This document shows positions 1 to 10,922 of a DNA stretch of 64,000 nucleotides, piece after piece. The notes under the pieces were generated by a model that saw only the letters and a list, made by a program, of their open reading frames with translations, was not told the origin of the DNA and did no database searches. This DNA comes from Sarcomyxa edulis. Taxonomy: Eukaryota; Basidiomycota; Agaricomycetes; Agaricales; Mycenaceae. The DNA lies in NCBI GenBank assembly GCA_009761415.1, contig QUOL01000002.1, positions 2,046,001-2,110,000 on the forward strand, read 5' to 3'. The stretch's first letter is position 1; each line of letters begins with the position of its first letter. The translations under genes and the position numbers were made by a program.

Positions 1-286
1 GACATCATATAAGACGCGCCCCTGTATGATTTAAAATGTATCTTGAGTTCTTTAGAAATGCAATACAAGTTGATAGAAAGTTACCCGCCTGAGCGTGCAG
101 AAAAGTTGAGAATCTTGGTCGTTTGATTGGCTCGTGTATAGCTGAGGCAAGAACGCCGTTCAAGAACTCGGAAGCCTGAGATCCATCGACGGAAAGAACA
201 GCTCTGTTGGGGACTGGTGCGACGACGGGGATTCGGCACAGATTGTTGAGAGAAGTTCGAAAGCATGGATGGTTGAGCAGCGACAT
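1..286 (-). CDS. IBA57: IBA57/CAF17-type iron-sulfur cluster assembly factor, 5' part only
   Basis: Folate-dependent GcvT-like family that helps mature mitochondrial 4Fe-4S proteins. The ATG is at 286 and the first exon runs to about 85. It encodes a basic, Ser/Leu-rich N-terminus that looks like a mitochondrial presequence, then the family start (VPNRAVLSVDGSQASEFLNG) and FLHAQAG. The next exon (21-1) continues GRVLYDV, matching the conserved AQGRVLxDV block. The rest lies outside the window. Oddity: the obvious GT donor at 84-83 leaves one base of carry-over, but the next exon is in frame only with none, so the junction does not close by one nucleotide. Its ATG is 48 bp from that of PET191 on the other strand. 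The family call is firm; the exact splice is not. Confidence 0.75.
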
Positions 287-334
287 CGAGGAGCCGCGAG
301 AAATTTCAAAGCGGGTTTCGTTTTTCCCCCCAAC
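287..334. promoter_or_regulatory. Shared divergent promoter of IBA57 and PET191
   Basis: Only 48 bases separate the two divergent start codons, so both genes must share or overlap promoter elements and their transcripts probably overlap. No TATA box is visible; a poly-T/C run precedes the PET191 ATG. Both products act in mitochondrial assembly, so shared control is plausible (inference). Confidence 0.5.
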
Positions 335-662
335 ATGTCTTCCTCATGTCAGGCCTTGCTCGCTGCTCTTAAAGACTGCTTGCTGCACTCGGATTGTGTT
401 CTGAAGCAGGGTAACCTTCCCTCAGAATGTCTCCGGGATCACACCGACGAGCTACCCGAAGAGTGCCAGGCTTTGCGAAGAGCGACATTCGAGTGCAAGC
501 GAGGCATGGTGAGCCCCGTATGACTTGTATCTTTCCGAAACGTATCTTATTATCCGATCGTGCACACAGTTAGATATGCGAAAACGGTTTCGAGGAAACA
601 ACGTTGGGACAGAGTTTACCAAAAAATCGGACAAGGATACACCAAGTCCTGAGTTGGAATGA
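335..662 (+). CDS. PET191: Cytochrome c oxidase assembly factor PET191/COA5
   Basis: Small twin-CX9C type protein of the mitochondrial intermembrane space needed to assemble complex IV. Exons 335-508 and 570-662 give 88 aa. The protein begins MSSSCQALLAALKDCLLHSDC, with paired cysteines spaced as in the family, then CLRDH, ECQALR and FECKRGMLDMRKRFRGN, which is the diagnostic Pet191 C-terminal block. The intron (509-569) is GT-AG with phase 0. The start is the first ATG and leaves almost no 5' UTR before the divergent IBA57 ATG. Confidence 0.93.
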
Positions 663-1416
663 TAGCTCTCCTCGTCCTCTTTGCTCTCACAATCGGTCGC
701 ATCACTCTGTGAGTTTGTCTCTACTCTTTCCAAATGATCATACCGACCTAGTTCACGTAGATGCGTGCGAAGCAAAAAACACAAGTCTTGGACCACTTAG
801 TCCTCAAATGGCACCGACAGGCACCGAATCTTGGTCATGCTATCAATGCTTCCTCGCTTTGAGCACGCAGTCTTGGTGTTGGGCTATCGGATGCTGCAGA
901 TTCTCGTCAGCATGTATAGAAGATTTACGGATCAATCGTTTCCATGGACTATTTACCTCTACGATACATACTGTCGGTAGAGGTTCCGGTAAATGTGAGA
1001 CTATATACCCTGTCTAAATTCGTTCGATTCTGATGTGTGTCCTCAGTGTCTGTTATATATACCACCCCCTCTAATTCCTCTCAGAATTGGCTTCCTCCTC
1101 GATTGATCAAGTTGCTTACTCATTTGACTAAACATGGTCTCCAGCTTCCCTCCGTTTGTTTCCTCAATTCGCAGGAGTTAACAGATTTCAACCTTAACCT
1201 CAATAAGCCTAACTTCCTGACCATTCGGCCTTCACTGAATGGAATGGCAAGTCAAAGATGAATCATCATGTGAAGGTGCTTAGCAATCGAATTTACCATA
1301 GTAAGCAATTATAAAGGACCAGACTGCATGACGCCATCCAGATCTTGAGACTACTTATAGGCCCTATTCGTCTTGGCCATGTATACACTATCGCCCACTC
1401 CCACATTCCAATAACC
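663..1416. other. Intergenic region, PET191 to GST
   Basis: Holds the PET191 3' UTR and the GST promoter. A TATAAAG-like string lies near 1310. Two stretches around 764-1010 read like coding text in different frames on the plus strand, but I could not join them into a gene with acceptable splice phases. Confidence 0.4.
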
Positions 1417-2433
1417 ATGTCCAAGCCTTTACTTCTTTACACCTTTGGGACCCCCAACGGCCACAAGGTCTCCATCTTCCTTGAAGAGCTCAAAGCTGCA
1501 TACGGCGCTGACGTGATCGACTACGAGTGAGTCTTTCCGGCGTGCATGCGTATGGTTTGATCTAATCATCTGGGTAGCGTCGAGAAAATCGATATTACAA
1601 AGAACATCCAGAAAGAGCCGTGGTTCATCAAGTTGAACCCTAACGGAAGGATCCCCGTCCTCGTGGACCGATCGCGCGATAACTTTGTCGTATTCGAGAC
1701 GGCCGCCATCTTGTTGTACCTCGAACAACACTACGACAAGGAAGGGAAGTTCTCCTTCAACGCTGAGAAACAGCCCAACGAATATTCTGAGGTGTTGCAA
1801 TGGATCTTCTTTGCTGTGAGTTTACATATTGCGTGTTACCATCGACATTGGTATTGACCATTCGTGTGAATCAGCATGGCGGAGTCGGTCCTATGCAAGG
1901 ACAGGGTGAGGAAATCGTATCTTGTCTCCCTCTATCGCCCATCTGATTCCATCAATTTACAGCCAACCACTTCAACCGGGCTGCTCCAGAAAAGATCCCA
2001 TACGCCATCAAACGTGAGTTCCCCTCTCGCGTCCTACCTACTTCCGACCTATAATGATGATATCTCTCTCTAGGCTACCAGGACGAGACGAGACGCCTCT
2101 ACGGTGTCCTCGAGATCCGTCTGCAAGACCGTGATTGGCTCGTCGGCCCTGGGCGTGGTGCCTACACCATCGCGGATATCAACGTCCTTGCTTGGTACAC
2201 TGCATTCCTCTAATTTCCTAAATGACAATATATTGACCTGATACTCGTTTATTAGGATCAGGATCTATTCGTACGCAGGTATCGAAAACATCGACGAGTT
2301 CCCGAGGGTCAAGGTACGCGATTCCTTCAATGAATTCTTTCCGCTAAAGTAACGCGTCCCCTCTTTACAGGACTGGTTGGCACGCGCTTTGGAGCGCCCT
2401 GCCTTCCAAGCTGGAATTCAGGTTCCTGCGTAA
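1417..2433 (+). CDS. Glutathione S-transferase, URE2/GTT-like
   Basis: Conjugates glutathione to electrophiles or reduces peroxides in the cytosol. Seven exons (1417-1526, 1578-1815, 1875-1905, 1963-2013, 2074-2194, 2256-2313, 2371-2433) give 223 aa. The N-terminal thioredoxin fold shows [18 protein letters not shown] and [12 protein letters not shown], with the family cis-proline and the ESAI-like [10 protein letters not shown]. The C-terminal helical domain has [32 protein letters not shown] and [11 protein letters not shown]. That pattern is typical of fungal Ure2p-like transferases without the prion N-terminus. Exon 3 is only 31 nt. All junctions are GT-AG and in phase. Substrate unknown. 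Confidence 0.9.
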
Positions 2434-3215
2434 TCTCGTCATGATTTGAAATAAGTAGTCCGGCTATCCTGAGGATGTACGTTTATGATGGAGAATGAAA
2501 GAAACACACATTGCAATTGCTTCAACTGGATGACCTCGACATGATGGATGACCTCGACATGATCTGAGTAGTGACCGATTGCTCACCGCATTGTCCCCGA
2601 ACTTCGAAGGCAACTGAAGGTGGTTGTTGTCGTTTGCTAATTTCCGATTGTCTTGTGGCAGTGCCGTTCATGCACGTCTGCAACGCGGACGTATTTCGCA
2701 GTTCAAAAGTGCTTCAGCTCTGGGGTGCATCGCCGTTTGACCGATCTGCCCTCATCATATTCGACAACACAATGCGTAGAGACACCCGTCTTTCGGATAT
2801 GACAACGCAAGGCAAGACGTGGTTAAGACCTGATCAGTTTCTCACGTGACTGACGCGCTCTTCCCTTTTGTCGCGTCGCATCTGGCCTAATCATTCCACA
2901 ACCTGTTGTTTTTCCAGAATACATATAAAGAGATACAGTTCTTCGACGAGTATAGCTTTAGTATCTCCACCACCAGCCCAGAACTCGACTTGTCTCCCAG
3001 CCCGTTGTGCGCTCCGTTAAAATTCATTCATGATCAGCTTCAGCACAGACGGCATACTTTGATGCCTTTTCCGACAACAACGTTCCCTGTATTCAACTCT
3101 TACTCGGCTACTTTTCCTAGTTTCGTCTATACCAGGATAGTTGATCAGATGCCACTCAATCATATCCATAGACCAGATGATACAATATTAATTCAATTGA
3201 TTCATAACTCGCGAT
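2434..3215. other. Intergenic region, GST to DUF302 gene (convergent)
   Basis: Two convergent 3' ends face each other here. Apart from a short tandem duplication at 2528-2563 I see no gene. The longest open frame (about 2571-2849) starts at GTG and resembles nothing I know. Confidence 0.4.
2528..2563. repeat. 18-bp perfect tandem duplication
   Basis: The unit GGATGACCTCGACATGAT is present twice in direct succession just after the GST stop codon, in its presumed 3' UTR. No function is implied. Confidence 0.9.
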
Positions 3216-3821
3216 TTATGTTACAGTAGCTACTTCCAATACGAATCTTTCCAACTTCCTATCCAACGCCTCTACAGCTTCTTTGAGTTCTTCGTTATCC
3301 TGGTCGTCTGAACGTATGACAGACGATGGGAGCTGATAAATCAATTGTGTACCGGTCTTGTCCTCTTTCCCGAGGACAAGCAGTCTAGGTGGGACATATA
3401 AACCGGCGCGCAGATTGTGCTTAAGGATGGTTTGAGCTACCAGGGGATTGCCAAGGGTATAGAGAGTGGTGACAGGAATAGTGGTAGTACCGAAATAGGT
3501 GTTCAGCCAGGTGCCATGAGAAACAGCGGAAAAGAACCTGTAAGATATCCAGGAGCCGCGTTAGTGTCGATTTAGCCTGAACCCATTGGAATGTACGCAC
3601 ATAAAATCATTATCTCCCATTAGTTCAATGAGGCGGGATCTGAATTCGTCCTTGCCCAGCGTCGTGTTGCTTAGTAAATCAGATAAACGGCTAGCATTCG
3701 CGCGGTTGAGCCTCTGGTCGAGGCGAGCGATGATCTCAGAAGGAGGGAGAGGTGTGTCTACAGTAACGTGTTGGGACGTGAACGCGGTGGTCTTTGTCGA
3801 TATGGGTGAATGGGCCTTCAT
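3216..3821 (-). CDS. DUF302 domain protein
   Basis: Two exons (3821-3601, 3537-3216) give 180 aa. The N-terminus is Ser/Thr-rich, then a strand and helix (HVTVDTPLPPSEIIARLDQ) lead into the DUF302 core. That core shows GTWLNTYFG, TTIPVTTLYTLGNPLVAQ, AGLYVPPRLLVLG and LIYQLPSSVI; the TLGNP and LYVPPRLLV blocks are characteristic. The C-terminus is a charged helix. DUF302 proteins are widespread in bacteria and fungi and have no settled function. The start is the ATG at 3821; the longer open frame upstream is out of keeping with family length. The intron is GT-AG (GTGCGT donor). Confidence 0.8.
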
Positions 3822-4660
3822 TGGTATGAGAGCTCGAGTAGTACTTGTAGTGCGTTGTGCTATTGCTTGCTTGATATTAGCAGCAATTGACCCGTTATAT
3901 ATCAGAAGAGTCAAGTAGTCGGCTGATCTGGTCGACAGCCCGAGTCGGTCCTGGTAAGCAAGATCGGTATATATCGTCCCCATGGCCGAAGAGATGCTAA
4001 GAATGAGACTGATGACTGGACATTGAGAGATCGTGAGCATATGACTCTGGAGCATTAGTTAAACTTGTACAAGTGTACGATCTTCAGGAGTCAAAAGGTC
4101 AGTCTCATCCAATGAGATTCTGGAGGACCCACAATGAGTCACATATACGCCCATTCAAGATGACTTCCTGCATACCGGAGCCCGAGATTTCTTTGTAATG
4201 CAGACTTATGGCGAGACAGATTCGATACATCCAGTTTTGCGCCTACCCCACGAAGAGTAAGACACGCCAGTGATAAGGCATTCTAATCATGGTACACAAA
4301 GCGAACCAATAGGCCTTGGGATCTCAGCAACGAACTTGACAATGAAATCATCTGAGGATGTCTCTCGAGTCGCACAGTCCAAGTCCGAGTCTACGCGAAC
4401 TGTCCGAGTTGATTTGCTCGATTTGCTGAGAATCCCGAGATAGTTCCTGATCATGAGGCCTGATGGACCCTCCAATGAAGTCAAAGCATCAAAATATTGA
4501 CGGCAAAGATGAGTCGAACGATGAATATGCGTTGAATTTGCGTAGCTATAGCGTGGTCAAGAGCAAGCGTCATGTAAAAGTTTATTTTACTTTATACAAC
4601 TTTGATACAACTTCACCGGCACCAGTCGCCCTCCTCGAATTCCTTCTTTCCTCCCACATC
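3822..4660. other. Intergenic region, divergent promoters of DUF302 gene and DBP8
   Basis: No gene seen. The open frame preceding the DBP8 ATG from 4463 is continuous with DBP8, but its sequence (Tyr/Phe-rich, low complexity) does not look like helicase N-terminus, and family members start near the chosen ATG. Confidence 0.4.
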
Positions 4661-6721
4661 ATGACTGGCACAAAAAAGAGGATACTGACAACAGACGACT
4701 TGCTGCGCAGGCAAGAGGAACCTCGCTCAAAAAGAATCAGATTGTCACCACAAGATTCGGACGAAGAATCTGACAACTCCGGGAATAGCTCAGATTCATC
4801 TTCGTCGCAGTCTACCAGGTCTGACGACGCTCATATCGCAAATGAAGAAGAGAACGATAATACAGATGATGAGGACGTAGACACTCCTCCAAGTCAACTC
4901 AAAGTGCGGGGCCGTTTCGACTTTGCTCGAGTGACCGAAAAATCTCGAACGAAAGCATCCCATGTATCCGATGCACCTCCTCCCAGGACACTCCCGACAT
5001 CCTTTGAGTCTCTTGCAATATCTGCCCCACTACAGGCAGCCTTGTCTAGCATGTCCATACGAACTCCCACCGAGATTCAGGCAGCTTGTATACCTCCACT
5101 CCTCTCAGGTGAGTCCGTACTATGTGTATACTCCGAGACAGTCTTCTCACTTGCATTTCAAAGGCAGAGATTGTATAGGGAATGCTAAAACTGGTTCAGG
5201 AAAGACCATAGCTTTCGCATTACCGATTCTACAGAAGTTGTCCGTGGATCCATACGGGATATTTGCTTTGGTTCTCACTCCAACCAGGTGTGCGGCTATG
5301 TTCGTTCCGTCCCTATCGTCTACTTGCTGAATGACGCACAGAGAACTGGCCTTCCAGATTTCTGAGCAGTTTGCCGTGTTGGGATCTTCAATGAATATTC
5401 GTACAGCCGTTATAGTAGGAGGGATGGATATGATGGCACAAGCTCTCGAGCTCGGAAATCGGCCACATGTCGTTGTTGCCACACCTGGACGTATAGTGGA
5501 TCATCTACGTAGTAGCAGCGATGGATGGGACCTATCTAGAGTCAAATTCCTGGTGAGTTGATGAACAGATTAGCCTTCCTCGAGTCGTCATAACTCGTCT
5601 ACTTCAGGTCTTGGATGAAGCTGATAGACTTCTTACACCAACCTTCGCTCCTGAATTAGCCCACCTCTTTGCAGTGCTTCCTCAAGAACGACAAACTTGT
5701 CTATTCACAGCTACTCTAACACCCTCCATAGAAGCTTTAGCCACTGCACCACCTAGAAAAGGAAAGCAAGTCCCTTTCATACACCGAATGACTGAATCGT
5801 ATGCATCTCTCTATTTATATATGCAGATCTTCGCGCGGACTGACTTTGCCTTGCAGTGTTGAGACGGTCTCCACTTTGAAACAACATTATATCCTTGTCC
5901 CATCACACGTTCGGGAATCGTATCTATTCTACCTCCTCTGTAATCCCCCAGAATCCACTGTGCACCTTCGCCGTGCTCCACCGGAACCCATCAAGCATTC
6001 GCGGAAATCGAAACAGGCTCAAAAGCCGAAACACGCGTCGAAACCCAAACAGAAGAAATCATCTCTGGATGATGACGAAGAGCCCGAGCAGCCTCCGCCG
6101 ACCATCATATTCTGCCATCGTCCTCGAACTGCAGCTTATTTGACCCTTTTGTTGAAGACACTCCAGATACGAAGCACGGCTCTCCATTCTCGCTTGACAC
6201 AGCGTGAACGACTATCTTCACTGTCATTGTTCCGTTCATCTGTCATACCTGTGCTTATATCCACGGATGTCGGAGCTCGTGGATTGGATATCGAGGATGT
6301 CGCGATGGTCATAAATTGGGATATGCCGAACGAGCCAGAGGAGTATACACATCGAGTTGGACGAACGGCACGTGCTGGTAAGGGTGGATTGGCAGTCAGT
6401 TTCGTCACTGAACGAGATGAAGAGCGTGTGTTGAGGATAGAAGAACGTATTCGTGAGTTATGCTTTTGGTGCGACTTCGTTATACCAACAAAGCTTATTC
6501 CTCTCTAGAAACGAAATTAGTTGAAATGAACCTTCCGGAGTCGAAGGTACTGGAGAAACTGAACACGGTTTCGACTGCGAAGCGACTAGCAAACATGGTA
6601 AGATATTTCCCCAAGTGTATAGACTATCTTCCTGACTCTCCACCTCCACTAGGAATTGCATGATTCGGACTTTGGGAAACGAGAAGAGATACATCGAACG
6701 AAACAACGCGCCGCTAGTTGA
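4661..6721 (+). CDS. DBP8: ATP-dependent RNA helicase DBP8 (DEAD box)
   Basis: Nucleolar helicase for 18S rRNA maturation. Seven exons (4661-5108, 5164-5287, 5342-5552, 5608-5798, 5857-6452, 6509-6597, 6653-6721) give 575 aa. An acidic Ser/Asp-rich N-terminus (about 35-75) precedes the core. The motifs in order are: Q motif [14 protein letters not shown], Walker [28 protein letters not shown] box [12 protein letters not shown]-like FTATL, then [17 protein letters not shown] and HRVGRTAR. The short spacing between motifs and the [32 protein letters not shown] run fit Dbp8/DDX49. A lysine-rich insertion lies near residue 340. The protein ends [14 protein letters not shown]. Confidence 0.93.
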
Positions 6722-7106
6722 CGCGACGGTGTATGCTCATGACGGCGCAGGGAGTATATTTTTTTTAGACTGTGTACCTTGGATGGCCCCCAGAGAGCGT
6801 GGAGTGGAAATCTGTGGAAAAGTCGAGAGGGGAATGCTGCTTATGGTAATACGATATTTGGACGCGTTTGAGCAAACTCTGTACAGAGCACTTATCAACC
6901 CTGCCTGCTGCCGTACAGTCCTCCTCATCATCCCCTCACTCACTTGGTCAACTCTTCCTCTGAGTTTCTCGCTTTTATCTTATCTATATTAGCAGCCAAG
7001 CTCTATACAGGTATAGCCACGATCTAGCTCGCTTGCTGAGGCTCCAGACTCAAGGTCTAGCCCTTGTCTTTTCCATTTTCAGATACTTGTGCCTTGAATC
7101 AACTTG
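6722..7106. other. Intergenic region, DBP8 to BTB-like gene
   Basis: 3' UTR of DBP8 followed by the promoter of the next same-strand gene. It contains a short oligo-T tract near 6758-6768. No gene or RNA seen. Confidence 0.4.
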
Positions 7107-8293
7107 ATGGACCACAGCGACTCCTCAGCTCAGTGGGACTCCGTCCTTCAGTTCAACTCGGATTCTTTAGACGACCTCTTCGATAAATCCAGTGAACGAT
7201 CAGGTTTGGTTCATAATGATTCGAGTTCTCAATTCCCAACGCCTCCAGTGAGCGTTTCTTTACCTCGCGTACTTGGTCTTCCTAACCTCCGAGCGCACAA
7301 AAGCAATCGCACGATGGATCTCCAGTAGTTGAAGATAATAACGAAAACACGCTCGTATCAGTGTCCACGACTTTCTATCCTGGCGCGCATAATCACCATC
7401 TCCCACCAGACCTCGTCCTGCTATCCTCGGATAACGTGTTTTTCTACGTCCATACCCATGTCCTCCTTGGAGCATCAGACAATGGCTTTCAGTCTCTCCT
7501 ACCTGCATCGTCGCCCAAGGACAAAGAACAAGGAACGGTCTTGTCTATCAGAGAATCTTCTGCGGTCTTGAACGTTATTTTGCACACGATTTACGACATG
7601 TCCTGCGCGCATTATTCCCCTCCGTTCCAAACACTCGTCACTGCGGTAGACTGTCTTCCACACTATGGTGTCAACCCCAAGTCTCGCATAGCACCCGCGA
7701 CGCCGCTGTATACCCTCCTTCTCTCGCACGCCCCGCTTTATCCCCTGGAACTATATGCGCTTGCAGCTCATTATGATCTCTACGACCTGGCTGTTTCGAC
7801 CTCCTCTCATCTGTTGTCTCTTCCTTTACCTTCGATCACAGACGAAATAGCTATCCGGATAGGACCTGTATACCTCAAGCGCTTGTTCTTCTTGCATTTT
7901 GGTCGGTCCGATGCTCTCAAACGCGTCCTGCTTACTCCTCCGCATCCTCATGCCCCTACACCATGGTGTGATTTTGCGGAACAGAAGAAATTGACTCGCG
8001 CTTGGGCGTTGGCTTCGGCTTATTTGGCGTGGGATGCAAGACCAGGTATGTACCGATGAATAAATTCGATACAGAAGTAGTGCTCACGTTAAATCGCTTC
8101 AGACCTGTCAACGAGCACGATGGAATCCGCTCTTACTCCTCTAGGAGAGCATTTAACTTGTGATCTCTGTCGACACGCCCTCAGGGACCGAGTCAAAAAC
8201 CTGGTAGTCCAGTGGTCTATCGTAAAGGTCAGCGCATACAATTCCTGATGTACCCTGCCTCATGCTCAATTGATATCACAGAGGACCATTTGA
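7107..8293 (+). CDS. BTB/POZ-like domain protein
   Basis: Four exons (7107-7247, 7304-8045, 8103-8227, 8282-8293) give 339 aa. A Ser/Asp-rich tail of about 65 residues precedes a fold beginning LPPDLVLLSSDNVFFYVHTHVLL, which resembles the BTB start (substrate-adaptor proteins in which DV-L-S..V.F.VHK..L is typical). Then come helices ESSAVLNVILHTIYD and PLELYALAAHYDLYDLAV, as seen after the BTB core in many basidiomycete proteins. Near the C-terminus a CDLC motif (HLTCDLCRHAL) suggests a small zinc site. The last coding exon is just four codons (RTI-stop), supported by a phase-0 AAG/AGG junction. The real partner or pathway is unknown. Confidence 0.7.
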
Positions 8294-9370
8294 CCAGAAC
8301 CTACCTGCCCTAGTTCGTATGATGGCCCCTTGCCACCCCCATCGCCGATCGGGCCCCTCAAATCAATTGCAACTGCAGGATCATCCCACCATCATTCAAA
8401 AAAATTGCACCCGTAGCATACATACACGTACCCACAAGCTCGTTCCGAAAAAAACGCCAGCTACTAGAGATGACACCGTCAAACTACCAGAAACTCAGCT
8501 TGGCCCTTTTCTACTTCCATTCCATTCTGTTTCTACCTCGCGTCCTCGCCGCATCACTCCTGTACCGACTACTACTAGCTTTCGATCGACATTCTTCATT
8601 GCACCTTGCATCTCTCAAATGGACAACCGCCCAATACAACCAGCTCTTGCTGTACTATAACTATAACCATACACGCATTTTTTACACCACTACTACCACC
8701 CTGTCTTTTTTCGCAACAATCCACGAAGCCGAACTTTGAACATCGTATATCATTATTACCCAAATGTATTCTAAAACCATCTTGGTACCCTTTCCTGGCT
8801 TCTCAACGGCACACACGATCCGTTCTTCATTCTCATTCTTGTACATTACACAGTCTCTTACACACGCAACGAGGCTTGGGGCTTTTTGGTACCCACTACT
8901 ATTATCATATCAGTCGTTTAATCTTATCTTGTATCGACAGACTACATCATGAAGTGAGCAAGTTTGCAGTCACTTCCCGCAGAGTGACGATTTTATGATG
9001 TACGGGCGTCTTATAAGGCTCCAACGGTGAGGTTTCGGTGCCGTGATGGACCTTGTGGGCGTGCAAAGTTTACAGCCATATAGTCGTGACAAGATCTCCT
9101 TGCATACATTCTATGCATATATAGCACGATGACGAGACCCAGACGTCCGGATCCTATCCTTCAAGGTCATGTTCAGTAGGGTTGAACGGTTGAAGCGAGG
9201 AATTGACAGTGACATCAAGGACCAGATGGATGGCAATGGTATAAAATGCGTACATCATATTCTTAGAATTACAAGTTGAACGTTTGATCAGGATAAGGAA
9301 TAAAGTGTAAAGAATAGAAAGCCGCTAACGCGAAAAATAGCAACGTGGACAAGAAGGGGTTCTCTTGGGA
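8294..9370. other. Intergenic region, convergent 3' ends of BTB-like gene and MOB1
   Basis: About 1.1 kb rich in short C/A/T runs. Several open frames exist but none has recognisable protein character. I see nothing I can support. Confidence 0.4.
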
Positions 9371-10504
9371 TCATCTTGTTTTGTCCTCGGCGAGTATGGC
9401 TTCGTTGAGTTCGTCGAGCGGTGCGAGTTCTTTCTTATCGATGAGGTCGAACTGGAGAAGAGGTTGTTACGTCAGTTACCGTTGGTTGTGCATTATTCTT
9501 GCTTCAAGAGACAAAGAAATGAATACCTCGTTGATAAATAGGAAGAAATGCTTATAACTGGTGTTCAAGTGAGCTGAGTGGAGGAATGCATGAGAAGCGA
9601 GTACAGTCTATAGGAAGGTGAGCATGCATGCACACCTTCAATGCCCAAAGCACATATTTGATCAAAATGATTGCTGTAAATGTGCGCATATACCCGGAAT
9701 AGCCGACGAACGATGGTGCGGACTGTATCTCTGAAGTTCTTCGGGAAGGGTACACCTGTATCAGAACGAAAAGGTAGAGGTTAGGGAGTACAGGGCTCGT
9801 CTGAACAAGGCAACTTACCAATCTTGTTGGGGAATATCGCTTCATCATCGAGTAGATTCTGTGCCCAGTTCATCAAAGCATCTACATACTCGGGAGCAGG
9901 AAGTTTAGTCGGTTTCTTGTACTTAGCACCATCTTCCCAGAGATATTCGTATCTGCATAGCCTTGGATGTCAAGGATTCCAGCTCGGCCAGAATTATGAG
10001 GGAGCCTACCGAGGACCTGCAGACATGATCGGGCACTGCGTCATGATTTCCAGTTATCAACACACAGTCAAAGATCGACAAACGGACATACCTCTTGCGG
10101 CGTGCAAAATTCAGTGACGGTACCGTATAACATGTTCAGATGATTGAAGAAATCGACCGCTGCGACGATAATATCCATCAATTCCTGCTGGATCATACCA
10201 TCGCGTGTACCGACCGTGAACAGCAAGCCATTCGTTCGTGTCTTCGCCCTCTGGAAGTTGGACAGCCATTCTCAGATTCCCCGATCCCTGGACGCGTCTA
10301 TGAGGACCAGCACCTTCTGCTGAGCCATGTCATGTCTCGCACCAGAGTTGCTTCAGCATATTTCCGAAGCTGGTATTGTTTCGTTCCCTCTGGAATGTCC
10401 TTTCGTGGTTTAAACGTTCTGGTTTTACCGCTAGAATAACATGCATCGTCACGCAGTTCACTGGTGTAGATAGGACGTACTTACAGGCCAAAGAATGAAG
10501 ACAT
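9371..10504 (-). CDS. MOB1: MOB1 kinase activator (Mob1/phocein)
   Basis: Co-activator of NDR/LATS kinases (Dbf2/Sid2) in mitotic exit, septation and polarity. Nine exons (10504-10485, 10430-10343, 10287-10215, 10159-10092, 10035-10010, 9952-9819, 9755-9636, 9573-9527, 9451-9371) give 218 aa, the normal length. It starts MSSFFGLGKTRTFKPRKDIPEG and continues [45 protein letters not shown] and FPKNFRDTV, then HIYSNHFDQI. Cys79, Cys84 and the two histidines of HIYSNH form the expected zinc site. The gene is very intron-dense, with exons of 20 and 26 nt. All junctions close in phase with GT-AG ends. Confidence 0.95.
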
Positions 10505-10922
10505 GATAGCTGGGCAAGTGATGTGGCGGTGACAGGCTCGAAGACGCGTTGAGCTCGATCTCCGGAGATAGCCGACTCGAGCTCGGCAAGATCACTTCGC
10601 TCATTTTCCTCTCTTTCTTGAAGAGTTCTCGGCTATCGCAAGGGTTCCTCTCAATCTCTTCTCCTTGCTATATAATCGGATGAACTACCCCATTTTTTTC
10701 GGCCATGTCTTTCTGATCAGCCCTTATTTGAATTCTCGCTGAATCATCCCAAAACCTTCCGGCTTATGGCGTGTCCGAGTCGGTGTGTCTATCTAAGCAT
10801 GTGGTATGTGGGACTCGAAGTAGTCTATGGAACGACCAAGGAATGCCACCGAATGATCCACTGTGGGGCGGTATAAGAGCAGCCAATCTTTCAGTCAACC
10901 ACCAACCACAACATATTCTGAA
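10505..10922. other. Divergent promoter region, MOB1 and HSP31-like gene
   Basis: 418 bp between divergent start codons. A TATA-like element is placed for the plus-strand gene (see separate entry). Nothing else recognised. Confidence 0.4.
10872..10879 (+). promoter_or_regulatory. TATA-like element upstream of HSP31-like gene
   Basis: TATAAGAG lies 43 bp before the ATG at 10923, in a G-rich context. A CCAAT pentamer at 10883-10887 lies just downstream of it. The spacing is compatible with a core promoter, as expected for a stress-inducible gene; not proven. Confidence 0.4.

Noticed and set aside
663..1010. Coding-like stretches after PET191 (for example KQKTQVLDHLVLKWHRQAP and LVLGYRMLQILVSMYRRF)
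   Set aside because: They sit in different frames, and the one good donor (GTGAGT near 711) leaves a phase that leads to an early stop. Treated as 3' UTR or intergenic.
2571..2849. Open frame of 92 codons
   Set aside because: It starts at GTG, has no splice context, and its composition resembles random sequence.
4463..4660. N-terminal extension of DBP8 from an upstream ATG
   Set aside because: The added 66 residues do not look like a DBP8 N-terminus, and the ATG at 4661 matches the usual family start position.
8319..8998. Several overlapping open frames of 60-130 codons
   Set aside because: All lie in a C/A/T-rich spacer between convergent genes, without homology or plausible splice sites.
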